Shown: piece by piece, positions 8,141-16,035 of the stretch
Position numbering within the stretch: the first letter of the stretch is position 1
Layout: the number at the start of each line of letters is the position of its first letter
Origin: CAVSPO01 sp963730005
GTDB taxonomy: Bacteria; Actinomycetota; Actinomycetes; Propionibacteriales; Propionibacteriaceae
DNA: 64,000 nucleotides
Reading direction: 5' to 3'
Assembly: GCA_963730005.1 (NCBI GenBank)
Contig: CAVSPO010000023.1
Location: 1 to 64,000, forward strand
Notes under the pieces: generated by a model
What the model was told of the DNA's origin: nothing
Database searches by the model: none
The model's input: the letters and a program-made list of their open reading frames with translations, nothing else
Program-made: the position numbers and the translations under genes

Positions 8141-8665
8141 ATGAGACTCAGTGCACAGTTGGAATCCAAGTTCAACGCCCAGATCACCCTGGAGTTGGAG
8201 TCGTTCATCTTCTACCGCCAGTTGGCGATCGAGGTGGGCGAGCAGAATCTGCCTGGCATTGCGTTGTGGCTTCAGTACCAGGGCGACGAAGAGATCACCC
8301 ACGCCAACAAGTTCATCGATCACGTCGGTGACCGCGGGGGCAGCGCTCGGATCGGAGCGATCCCGGCGCCGGTCGTGGACAAGGGCCAGACCCCGCTGCA
8401 GCTGTTCGAACGCGTGGCCCAGCACGAGCAGAAGGTGTCCGCGTCCATCCGGGACCTGTATCAGGCAGCTGAGGCAGAAGGAGATTTCGACGCCCGCCCG
8501 ATCCTGAACTGGTTCGTCGAGGAGCAGATCCAGGAGGAAGCCACGGCCGGCGAGATCGTCAGCCGGCTGCGGCGGATCGGCGACGACGCTTCCAGCCTGC
8601 TGAACCTCGACGAGCAGCTCGGGCAGCGTCCGCCACCAGCCGCCGAGGCAACCGTCGTCGCCTGA
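8141..8665 (+). CDS. Ferritin (non-haem iron storage)
   Basis: A 174-residue ferritin that oxidises Fe(II) at a di-iron centre and stores it inside a 24-subunit shell. The four-helix bundle pattern is clear: LESFIFYRQLAIEVG in helix A, EEITHANKF (ExxH ligands) in helix B and WFVEEQIQEE in the third ligand helix. The start at 8141 follows GGAG by 6 nt. A TAAGCT box 12 nt upstream could also drive a separate short-leader transcript. It lies directly after the Fur-like gene, as expected for an iron-responsive pair. Confidence 0.95.
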   Translation: MRLSAQLESKFNAQITLELESFIFYRQLAIEVGEQNLPGIALWLQYQGDEEITHANKFIDHVGDRGGSARIGAIPAPVVDKGQTPLQLFERVAQHEQKVSASIRDLYQAAEAEGDFDARPILNWFVEEQIQEEATAGEIVSRLRRIGDDASSLLNLDEQLGQRPPPAAEATVVA

Positions 8666-8677
8666 CCGGGGTTTGGG

Positions 8678-9478
8678 ATGGGGTGGGTGCCCAGGGCTGC
8701 CGGTGACGCAGCCCGCGCCGCGGACGACGAACTGGCGCCGCTGGTCGCCGGGATGGCGCCCCAACTCGTCCACCACGACGGGGTGGTCGGGCTCTTCGCC
8801 CAGGGTCACAAGGTGGGCCACCGTGTCGGCCAGAGCGGCGACGAGTTGGCGTCACTGGTCACCTACCGCACCCGCGTGACGCCCGGCAGCAGGGACGCAC
8901 TGCTCCACGAGGGGGACGACGTCATCGGTTGGCTGCTGCTGGACGGCGAGGGCCGGGTGCTGGGCAGGCTGGCCAACTCGGTGGATCCTGGCTATGACCC
9001 GGGCCAAGCACGCCGATTCGCCAAGGCGGCGGGCATCGACTTCCGGGACTGGGGTGAGGTGCCGGTCGGTCGTATCGATGACCTGATGTCGGATCTGCAG
9101 CAGCGCGGCAAACCCTCGCCTCGGGTCGGTACGCGACGCACCGCACTGCTGTTCGCTGCCAGTGTGGGTGGCTACCTGGCCGGATTGCCGTGGCTGACGA
9201 AGGCGCTGGCAGCCACCGTCGGCAACGTCCGCCTCAACGGTTTGCTGGTGCTGTTCACCCTGGTCAGCGGGCTGTTGGTGGGGGCAGGTGCGCTGTGGCT
9301 GGGCAAGCGGCTCAGCGGCGTCGAACAGCGGGTGTTGCGGGTGGTCGCGTGGGGGCTGGCCCTGGCGGCGACGCTGGGTGCTCTGGCGATGCAGGGCAGC
9401 CTGGGAATCACCCTGCTGGGGTTGGCGCTGATTCTCGTCGTCCTGCCCCTGTGGGCGGGCTCCCCGGCGGAGTCCTGA
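8678..9478 (+). CDS. Uncharacterised membrane protein
   Basis: A 266-residue protein of unknown function. The N-terminal half (1-150) is soluble and mixed in charge. The C-terminal half contains about four hydrophobic segments (roughly 155-172, 187-207, 220-237, 243-262), so it is likely a membrane protein with a cytoplasmic head. No enzyme motif is seen. The start is uncertain because several in-frame ATG/GTG codons lie close together and none has a good binding site; 8678 gives the longest product. It follows ferritin on the same strand by 12 bases. Confidence 0.65.
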   Translation: MGWVPRAAGDAARAADDELAPLVAGMAPQLVHHDGVVGLFAQGHKVGHRVGQSGDELASLVTYRTRVTPGSRDALLHEGDDVIGWLLLDGEGRVLGRLANSVDPGYDPGQARRFAKAAGIDFRDWGEVPVGRIDDLMSDLQQRGKPSPRVGTRRTALLFAASVGGYLAGLPWLTKALAATVGNVRLNGLLVLFTLVSGLLVGAGALWLGKRLSGVEQRVLRVVAWGLALAATLGALAMQGSLGITLLGLALILVVLPLWAGSPAES

Positions 9479-9552
9479 CGAAGGCCGCCGCGTGTTGCTG
9501 AACGGGGATGGCCTTGGCCGGCAGCCGACCCTGGCCACCCCCGCGCAATGGT

Positions 9553-10305
9553 TCAGACGGTGGTGTAGCCGCCGTCGATCAAGTAGTACGCGCCTGTCAC
9601 GAACGAGGCGTCCTCGCTGAGCAGGAAGGCCACCACCTGGGCGACCTCCTCGCTGCGGCCGAGCCGGCCGAGCGGATGGCGGGCCACCAGCATGTCGATG
9701 ACCTCCTGCGGCAGGCTGGCCAGCAGCGGGGTGTTGATGTAGCCCGGTCCGACGCAGTTGACGCGCAGGCCCTGCGGGCCGTACTCGGCAGCGGCGTTCT
9801 TGGTGAGGCCCACCACGCCGTGCTTGGCGGCGGTGTAGGCACCGTTGTTGATGGCAGCCACCGTGCCGTGGATCGACGCCATGTTGACGATCGCGCACTC
9901 CTGGGCACCGGCCTTCAGCATCTCTGGGATCTGGTAGCGCATGCCGTACTGGACGCCGTCCAGATTGATCCGAATGACCAGGTCCCAGTCCTTGGGCTCC
10001 AACTCACCCGAAGGGGCGGCTTTGCCGCCGATCCCGGCGTTGTTCACTGCGTAGTGCAGCCCGCCGAAGGTCTTGACAGCGAAGGCAACGGCAGCTTCGC
10101 ACTGCTCGGCAACGGAGGTGTCCTGAGCGAAAGCGACGGCCTGTCCGCCTGCTGCCTTGATCTCGTCGGCCACGGCCTGCGCCGCGTCCAACCGGATGTC
10201 CGTTGCCACCACCTTTGCGCCTCGCTGGGCCAGCAGGATCGCAATCGCTCGTCCGATTCCGGAACCTCCACCGGTGACCAGCGCGACCTTGTTCTCAAAC
10301 GACAT
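9553..10305 (-). CDS. Short-chain dehydrogenase/reductase
   Basis: A 250-residue classical SDR with NAD(P)-dependent oxidoreductase activity; the substrate is unknown. It has the cofactor motif TGGGSGIGR (near residue 13), NNAG, the catalytic Ser in NMASIHG and the YTAAK active-site pair, plus the C-terminal ITGAYYLIDGGY-like ending (here VTGAYYLIDGG). An Asp (ATDIR) after beta-2 suggests NAD(H) preference. The start at 10305 follows GGGAG; the longer frame to 10374 has no site. Confidence 0.93.
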   Translation of the reverse strand: MSFENKVALVTGGGSGIGRAIAILLAQRGAKVVATDIRLDAAQAVADEIKAAGGQAVAFAQDTSVAEQCEAAVAFAVKTFGGLHYAVNNAGIGGKAAPSGELEPKDWDLVIRINLDGVQYGMRYQIPEMLKAGAQECAIVNMASIHGTVAAINNGAYTAAKHGVVGLTKNAAAEYGPQGLRVNCVGPGYINTPLLASLPQEVIDMLVARHPLGRLGRSEEVAQVVAFLLSEDASFVTGAYYLIDGGYTTV

Positions 10306-10434
10306 TTCGCTCCCCAATCGGTTGTGCCAGGCCTGTTGTGTGGGCCAGGTCGCCATGTGCCCATTCTGCGGCAACCGGGCGGTTCCGGCCCGAAACTCCG
10401 CAGAGTCACCGGATTTGCCAGGTGGGGCAAGCGC

Positions 10435-11454
10435 TCAGCGCTCCCCAACGCGCAGCACTCCGGCACCCTCGACGTCGCCCTCGTCCAGATAGCGCAGCGC
10501 TTGGGGCGCGTCCTCGAACGGGTACTCGGTGGTGGTCGGCCGGATGCCCAGCCGAGCGGCGATCGACAGGAACTCCTCGCCGTCGCGACGAGTGTTCGAC
10601 TCCACGCTGGTCATGGTCTTCTCGTGGAAGAGGTGGGTCTGGTAGTTCAGCGACGGCACGTCGGTCAGGTGGATGCCGGCCAGCGCCAGCGTCCCGCCGG
10701 GGGACAGCGCCTCCAACGCGAAGGGCACGATGTCGCCCGCCGGCGCGAACATGATGGCCGAATCCAGGGCAACCGGAGGCATCTCGCGGGCGTCCACGGC
10801 GGACGCGCAGCCAAGTGCGAGCGCCAGTTGGCGAGCCCGTTCGCCGCGGCTCACCACGTGCACCTCGACACCCATCGCCAGCGCCACCTGTGTCGTGATG
10901 TGCGCCGACCCACCGAAGCCGTAGAGACCGAGCCGGCCGCCGGGCGGCACCTCGGCCCGCCGGAACGCCCGGTAGCCGATGATGCCCGCACACAACAGTG
11001 GAGCCGCGGTGGCGTCGTCGAGATCCTCCGGCAGCCGGTAACAGAAAGCCTCCTGGGCCAGGGTGAACTCGGCGTAGCCGCCGTCGGCGTCCCAGCCGGT
11101 GTAGGTCGACTCGGCGCACAGGTTCTCGCGGCCGCCACGGCACCAACGACAGTGGCCGCAGGTCCGACGCAGCCACGGGACTCCCACCCGGTCGCCGATG
11201 CGGAACCGGTCGCTGCCCGGCCCCGCAGCCTCGACGACGCCGACGATCTCGTGCCCGGGCGTGACGCCGTGGCGGTGCACCGGCAGCTCACCCAGCGTCA
11301 CGTGCAGGTCGGTGCGGCACACCCCGCAGGTGAGCACCCGCACCAGCACCTCGCCCGGGCCAGGTTCGGGGATGGCACGGCGCACCACGGCCAGCGGCAG
11401 CGTTGCCAACGGGCCGGGCCGCTCGACGCTCCATGCCCTCATCAGTTCGGCCAT
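10435..11454 (-). CDS. Zinc-dependent alcohol dehydrogenase, AdhA type
   Basis: A 339-residue medium-chain dehydrogenase/reductase. Catalytic zinc ligands are seen in TCGVCRTD and GHEIVG, and the structural zinc lobe is CGHCRWCRGGRENLC. The nucleotide motif is GLYGFGGSAH, slightly relaxed from GxGxxG. The sequence most resembles actinobacterial AdhA-family enzymes, which reduce aldehydes with NAD(P)H. A TAGATT box ends 6 nt before the ATG, so the transcript is probably leaderless. Confidence 0.92.
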   Translation of the reverse strand: MAELMRAWSVERPGPLATLPLAVVRRAIPEPGPGEVLVRVLTCGVCRTDLHVTLGELPVHRHGVTPGHEIVGVVEAAGPGSDRFRIGDRVGVPWLRRTCGHCRWCRGGRENLCAESTYTGWDADGGYAEFTLAQEAFCYRLPEDLDDATAAPLLCAGIIGYRAFRRAEVPPGGRLGLYGFGGSAHITTQVALAMGVEVHVVSRGERARQLALALGCASAVDAREMPPVALDSAIMFAPAGDIVPFALEALSPGGTLALAGIHLTDVPSLNYQTHLFHEKTMTSVESNTRRDGEEFLSIAARLGIRPTTTEYPFEDAPQALRYLDEGDVEGAGVLRVGER

Positions 11455-11519
11455 GGCTACAATCTACGCCGCACCAGCCCGGCGACCAGGGGGGCGGCTG
11501 AACGGCAGCTCGAACCGGT

Positions 11520-12566
11520 TCAGCAGTGCCCGGTGCCCAGGCCGATGGCCATCTTCGGTAGCTCGTCCGCGAGCTCGTCCACGGCCTTGGTGGCGGTGAG
11601 CGCCGTGCCGTCCAGCGCAGCGGCGATGATGCTGACGCCCACCTTCGAGCCGTCGGCCAGCGTGACGACGCCCAGCTGGCGCACCACTTCGTTGCCGGCC
11701 ACCGTGACCCCGGTGCCGCCTTTTGCCTGGGCGCGAGGCAGTCGGGACAGCCCCCACGCCCGGTCCGGCGGCATCTCGCCGAGCTTGGTCAGCACCGGCC
11801 ACGCGTCGGGCATGCAGTAGGCACCGGCCATGAAACGCGCCTGGTCGGACGCGCTCCAGATCGCCTGGGTGTGTCCTGAACTGCCCGCTCGGGGGCTCAC
11901 GACGGGGACGACGGTTGTGCTGTCGCCGCCGTCACGAAGCACCGCGGTGGTCCTGGCGGCCGCCACCTCGTCGCTGCCGAGGAAGCTCCACAGCGCGTCG
12001 TCGCCTGCAGATGAGCCCTCCAGCAGGGCGCGGCTGAACAGGTAATCCAAATCCTCGGGCTGCTTGTCGCTGCGCAACACCGCGATGGCGATGGGCACAT
12101 CCATGGTCGACCAGGCTTCGGTGGTGGTGAGCGTGCCCGACTGCCAGGGGGCCTGGGTGGCTCCCTCGGCCCGCCCGATCGGCACGATCGCCACACCCAG
12201 GTTCACCGAACGTTCGACTTCGAGGCGGCGGACCTCCTGCTGCAGCTGTGCCAACGCGGGCGCCGGCGGCAGGCTGGGGCCGGGGCTCGGGGCGGGGCTG
12301 ACGATAGGAGTGGCCGAAGCCGAGGAGGGGACCACGGGCGGCGGGGCGGGTTGTCTGGTGCCCGCGCGCATGTAGGTGACCAGCGCGGCCACCAGGATGA
12401 CTGCCAGCGCCGCGAGCAGCACACGCCCGGCAGAGCCGAACAAAGCCTCGCGTTTTGCTGGCTCTCGTGGAGCTGAAGGTTGGGGCTCTGGCCAGACATC
12501 CTCGGCGGGTCGTTGGGGGCCGAAATCCTCAACCGGCTCGGCTGAGCCGGGTTCCTGTGCGCTCAC
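11520..12566 (-). CDS. Serine-hydrolase-like membrane protein, probably catalytically degenerate
   Basis: A 348-residue protein with a Pro-rich cytoplasmic N-terminus, one membrane segment (about residues 47-66), a Pro/Ser/Ala-rich extracytoplasmic linker, and a C-terminal domain like the beta-lactamase/penicillin-binding fold. The equivalent of the SxxK motif reads STMD in AWSTMDVPIAIA, so the catalytic lysine is replaced. A KGGTG stretch corresponds to the third motif. This suggests a non-enzymatic wall-binding or regulatory role. The GTG at 12566 is chosen because GGAGGG lies 6 nt upstream. Confidence 0.72.
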   Translation of the reverse strand: MSAQEPGSAEPVEDFGPQRPAEDVWPEPQPSAPREPAKREALFGSAGRVLLAALAVILVAALVTYMRAGTRQPAPPPVVPSSASATPIVSPAPSPGPSLPPAPALAQLQQEVRRLEVERSVNLGVAIVPIGRAEGATQAPWQSGTLTTTEAWSTMDVPIAIAVLRSDKQPEDLDYLFSRALLEGSSAGDDALWSFLGSDEVAAARTTAVLRDGGDSTTVVPVVSPRAGSSGHTQAIWSASDQARFMAGAYCMPDAWPVLTKLGEMPPDRAWGLSRLPRAQAKGGTGVTVAGNEVVRQLGVVTLADGSKVGVSIIAAALDGTALTATKAVDELADELPKMAIGLGTGHC

Positions 12567-12701
12567 CGCTTCCCTCCATGCCCGCGCCAGGCGCGGCAAC
12601 CAGTGGTCAGGCGCAGTACCGACGGCGCCCGCTCGGCCCCCAGACTACGGGAGCACGCGCGATGTCATCATCGCCTGCGTGAACGAGAACAACGCCGTCA
12701 G

Positions 12702-13265
12702 CTACAGCGCGCCCGAGTCGGGGTGTTGCTTTCGCGGCCGCCAGATGGCTGCCAGGCGGGGCTTCTCGGGGATGCCTGCGTCAAAGACCGCCCAAGGCCC
12801 CTCGATGACGAACTCACTCACCGTCGAAGTCGGGAAACTGCACTGCATCTGATCCGCCTCGCGATGTGAAGTGGCCCAGGCCAGCTCGGCCGACAGCGTC
12901 GGGATCGCCGGGGAGTGCCCGATGACCAGCAGGTTCGCGACGTCCTCCTCGATCTCGCTGATCCGCTGCCGCAGGACGTCGCTGCTGCCCAGGTAGAGCG
13001 CATCCATGTACTGCACCGGCACGGGTTCACCGTTGGGCAGTTTGAGCCCCAGCGCGGCCAGGGTCTGACGGGTGCGGGTGGACGTGGAGCACAACACCAG
13101 GTCGACACCTCTGCCCGCCAGCTCAAGGCCGGCGTCGCCGGCCTGGTCGCGTCCGCGAGAGGTCAGTCCGCGGGCCTTGTCGCCGAGCTCGTTGTAGCCC
13201 TCGGTCTTGGCGTGACGCATCAGGAACAGCGTGTGGTGCGGGGTGTCAGGGCGGGTCATGGTCAT
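12702..13265 (-). CDS. sixA: SixA-like phosphohistidine phosphatase
   Basis: A 187-residue member of the histidine phosphatase superfamily. The nucleophile motif is LFLMRHAKTE (RH at residues 17-18), the second arginine is in STSTRTRQT and the second histidine is in VIGHSP. The family removes phosphate from phosphohistidine or small phosphoesters. A TAGCCT box 7 nt before the second ATG (13259) suggests a leaderless start there. It lies 12 bases downstream of the methyltransferase gene. Confidence 0.88.
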   Translation of the reverse strand: MTMTRPDTPHHTLFLMRHAKTEGYNELGDKARGLTSRGRDQAGDAGLELAGRGVDLVLCSTSTRTRQTLAALGLKLPNGEPVPVQYMDALYLGSSDVLRQRISEIEEDVANLLVIGHSPAIPTLSAELAWATSHREADQMQCSFPTSTVSEFVIEGPWAVFDAGIPEKPRLAAIWRPRKQHPDSGAL

Positions 13266-13277
13266 GAGGCTAGCCGC

Positions 13278-14300
13278 TCAGGCCTCGTCCCGGCGTGGGC
13301 GAGCCGCCACCATCAGATCGCGATGGATCGCCTGGTCCACCCGGTGCCCGAAGCCGAGCCACTCCGGACCAGCACACACGGTCAGGCCGGCGTCGGTCAG
13401 GATGTCAGCCAGCTCCTCGCGAGTCAGCCCGTAGCTGTTCCAGCTGATCCCCAACGCGCCGCCGCCCTTGAGCTGGCCGGCCCAGACGGGAATCGCCGTC
13501 CGCAGCAGGTCGGCAGGGGACCGGTCCCGTCGTCCCTGGTGGCCGGCACCGTGCACGACACCGTAGGGGGCATCGGTGACGATGGCGTCGAACTTCTTCT
13601 TGCCGAACAGCCGCGCCGAGTTGATGGTGTCGCCGGTCAACACGGCCAGCTCCAGGGTGGGCGCACCTTCAGTCGTCTCGCCCAGCCGCACGGTGGCGTC
13701 CAGACGCTGACCCCGCAACTGGCCCTCGCGACGCACCGGGGTGACTGCCGCGGTGTGTTTGAGTCGCTTGCGCCGCAGATACGTCTTCAGGTAGGCGGCC
13801 AACTGCTCGAATGCCCTCACGTCGGACTCGACGCCGAAGCCGTCCAGTCCGAGCGTCCAGGCCGTCAGCAAGGTGGTGCCACGCCCGGCCAACGGGTCGA
13901 GCACCTGCAGCCGTTGGCCGGCACGCTGACTGCTCAGCTGCGCCAGCGTCACGTTCAGCAACAGCCGGGTGAACAGCTCGTTCGTCTTGCCCTGGTACTT
14001 CGGGATGGACACCAGGTCGTCGTCCATCACCAGCAACGACGGCAGTTCAACCGGGCGCAGCAGGTCACCCTCGCGGACGAACAGCCCGAGCATCGTCGAC
14101 TGCATGGCCAGCACGGCCAGTTGGGCGTCTCCGAGGGTTGCGGCCTCGAACGCCAGGTAGCCGACACCGGCCACGTTGGTGGGGGCGACCGCGGAGGCAA
14201 AGGGGGCAGTCACCGCCAGCTCGGCCGCAGCCAGCCGGGGGGTGGCCTGGGTGTAGACCCGATTTGCGGACGGAGCAAGCAGCATCAGACAGGAGAGCAT
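13278..14300 (-). CDS. TRM11/Trm-G10-like RNA methyltransferase
   Basis: A 340-residue SAM-dependent methyltransferase. The SAM-binding motif is DPLAGRGTTLLTAW, and the catalytic motif is TDAPYGV, a DxPYG type typical of N2-guanine methylases such as archaeal Trm-G10/Trm11. The N-terminal half has no clear THUMP domain. GAGG lies 9 nt before the ATG at 14300; the ATG at 14309 abuts that site. The RNA target cannot be told from the sequence. Confidence 0.78.
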   Translation of the reverse strand: MLSCLMLLAPSANRVYTQATPRLAAAELAVTAPFASAVAPTNVAGVGYLAFEAATLGDAQLAVLAMQSTMLGLFVREGDLLRPVELPSLLVMDDDLVSIPKYQGKTNELFTRLLLNVTLAQLSSQRAGQRLQVLDPLAGRGTTLLTAWTLGLDGFGVESDVRAFEQLAAYLKTYLRRKRLKHTAAVTPVRREGQLRGQRLDATVRLGETTEGAPTLELAVLTGDTINSARLFGKKKFDAIVTDAPYGVVHGAGHQGRRDRSPADLLRTAIPVWAGQLKGGGALGISWNSYGLTREELADILTDAGLTVCAGPEWLGFGHRVDQAIHRDLMVAARPRRDEA

Positions 14301-14521
14301 GGCGTCCATCCTCGCACCGGCGGAATGCAGGAACACAGGCGTATCGCGCGGAACTTGTCGCGCCTGCCCAGCTCTGTCATGTCGATGAAGCGTTCCAGGT
14401 GACGTCGGTGGCTGCTTCGCGAACCGGCACATCGGACAACGGTTCCGACCGCGGCGCCGGAAAATGCCTGCCGGGCGCGCCCTCGCCTTGTTGATATCTC
14501 GGCTGTGCGAAAGTCGGTGCG

Positions 14522-14956
14522 ATGGATACTCACCAGACGCGGGTGATTCGACGTCTGCAGCCCCGCCAGCTCGCCGCCGTTTTCGTCGGCGGCTGCGCAG
14601 GGACGATGGCCCGGTGGGCGGTGCAGCAAGCGTTCGGAACTGGCAGTGGCTGGCCGTGGGCCGTCTTCACGGTGAATCTGGTGGGTGCCTTCCTGCTCGG
14701 CTTGCTGCTGGAATCGCTCTTGCTGAATGCTCCCGACCGGGGGTGGCCGCAGCTGGGCCGGCTGCTGTTCGGCACGGGTTTCCTGGGAGCCTTCACCACC
14801 TGGTCGGCGTTGGCCGTTGACGTGGTCGTCTTGACGGCTGGCCAGCGCGGTGGGTTGGCGCTGGGCTACCTGGCCGCCAGTGTGGCGGCCGGTGTTGCGC
14901 TGGCCGGCGCTGGCATGGGTGTCGCCGCACGCATGCACCGACGGGCCCGGCCATGA
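14522..14956 (+). CDS. crcB: Fluoride channel subunit CrcB/Fluc (first of pair)
   Basis: A 144-residue four-helix membrane protein that passively exports fluoride. Family motifs are GGCAGTMARW, NLVGAFLLG and GTGFLGAFTTWSA. Its last 4 bases overlap the start of a second crcB (ATGA), so the two are translationally coupled. Paired genes like this usually encode an antiparallel heterodimer. No fluoride riboswitch is recognisable upstream. Confidence 0.95.
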   Translation: MDTHQTRVIRRLQPRQLAAVFVGGCAGTMARWAVQQAFGTGSGWPWAVFTVNLVGAFLLGLLLESLLLNAPDRGWPQLGRLLFGTGFLGAFTTWSALAVDVVVLTAGQRGGLALGYLAASVAAGVALAGAGMGVAARMHRRARP

Positions 14957-15315
14957 CGGTGCTGTTGATGGCCCTGTTCGGTGGGGTGGGGGCGGTGTGC
15001 CGCTTCATCACCGACACTGCCCTCAAGGCCCGCAGTGCCGTCGGGCTGCCGGTGGGGACCCTGGTGATCAACGTCACCGGCTCCCTGTTGCTCGGGGTGC
15101 TCACCGGGCTGAGACTGCGCCACGGCCTGGGGGACGAGGTGCTGCTGGTCCTGGGCACGGGGTTCTGCGGTGGCTTCACAACCTTCAGCACGGCCAGCGT
15201 CGAGACCGTCCGGTTGGCTCGTCTGGGGATCAGGCCGGCGGTGGCAGTGGTGATGGCCATGACGGTGGGCTGTGTCGGGGCGGCCGCGCTGGGTTTTTGG
15301 GTGATCAGCCGCTGA
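14953..15315 (+). CDS. crcB: Fluoride channel subunit CrcB/Fluc (second of pair)
   Basis: A 120-residue partner of the preceding CrcB. Motifs are GGVGAVCRF, VINVTGSLLLG and GTGFCGGFTTFSTAS, with the Phe box and the central Na+-binding region conserved. It ends before a hairpin shared with the convergent ppa gene. Confidence 0.95.
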   Translation: MTVLLMALFGGVGAVCRFITDTALKARSAVGLPVGTLVINVTGSLLLGVLTGLRLRHGLGDEVLLVLGTGFCGGFTTFSTASVETVRLARLGIRPAVAVVMAMTVGCVGAAALGFWVISR

Positions 15316-15368
15316 GCCTTTGCCGCAGCCACACGCCTCGGGTTCACTCACGCGGTCAGGCCACGCGA

Positions 15369-15398
15369 GTCGTCGCCCACACCAGGGCGGGCGACGAC
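15369..15398. terminator. Hairpin between convergent crcB and ppa
   Basis: A 10-bp perfect stem (GTCGTCGCCC, arms 15369-15378 and 15389-15398) with a 10-base loop, in the 96-base space between the two convergent stops. No T-tract, so efficiency is uncertain. Confidence 0.45.
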
Positions 15399-15411
15399 TG
15401 TTGGCTCCTGG

Positions 15412-15975
15412 TCAGTCGACCAGATGTGCGCCGCCGGGCAGGGCGTAGCTGGTGCCCCTGGCGCGCTCCCAGGACGACTCGATCTCTTCCTCGGCCTCAT
15501 GGCGGCTGCACCAGGTGGCGCCTTCGACGCTCTTGCCCGGCTCCAGGTCCTTGTAGACCGTGAAGAAGTGCTCGATCTCGAGCAACTGGAAGTTGGGGAT
15601 GCTGTCCAGATCGTCCATGTGATTGTGAGTCATGTCGGCGATGGGCAGGCACAGCACCTTGGCGTCGCCGCCGGCCTCGTCCTGCATGTTGAACATCGCG
15701 ATCGCCCGACAGCGAATCAGGCAGCCGGGGAAGGTGGGCTCCCCGACGATCACCATGGCGTCCAACGGGTCGCCGTCCTCGCCCAGCGTCCCCTCGATGA
15801 ACCCGTAGTCGTACGGGTACTGGGTCGAGGTGAAGAGCGTCCGGTCGAGGCGAATTCGACCACTGTGATGATCGAGCTCGTACTTGTTCTTGGTGCCACG
15901 CGGGATTTCGATCGTCACGTCGAAGATTACGTCGGACTTCGGGAGCAGATGAGGGTTGGGTGATTCATTGGCCAC
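15412..15975 (-). CDS. ppa: Soluble inorganic pyrophosphatase, family I
   Basis: It hydrolyses PPi to two phosphates and pulls biosynthetic reactions forward. 187 residues. The family I signature is DGDPLDAMV, with YPYDYGFIEG upstream and the catalytic Asp, Lys and Tyr residues in place. The start is the GTG at 15975, 8 nt after AAGGA; the upstream open frame is not protein-like. It is divergent from dacB with only 60 bases between them, the classic actinobacterial ppa/dacB arrangement. Confidence 0.96.
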   Translation of the reverse strand: MANESPNPHLLPKSDVIFDVTIEIPRGTKNKYELDHHSGRIRLDRTLFTSTQYPYDYGFIEGTLGEDGDPLDAMVIVGEPTFPGCLIRCRAIAMFNMQDEAGGDAKVLCLPIADMTHNHMDDLDSIPNFQLLEIEHFFTVYKDLEPGKSVEGATWCSRHEAEEEIESSWERARGTSYALPGGAHLVD

Positions 15976-16035
15976 AGCGCACGTCCTTATGATGGGGACC
16001 ACTTCGAAATTGACGATACCCGGTTGAGGTGGTGT

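Noticed and set aside
9508..11820. Long plus-strand open frame across the SDR and alcohol dehydrogenase genes
   Set aside because: Both underlying minus-strand genes have full motifs; the plus-strand translation is Arg/Gly/His-rich without family resemblance.
14433..14521. Possible fluoride riboswitch before the crcB pair
   Set aside because: The conserved crcB-motif elements could not be found in the upstream region.
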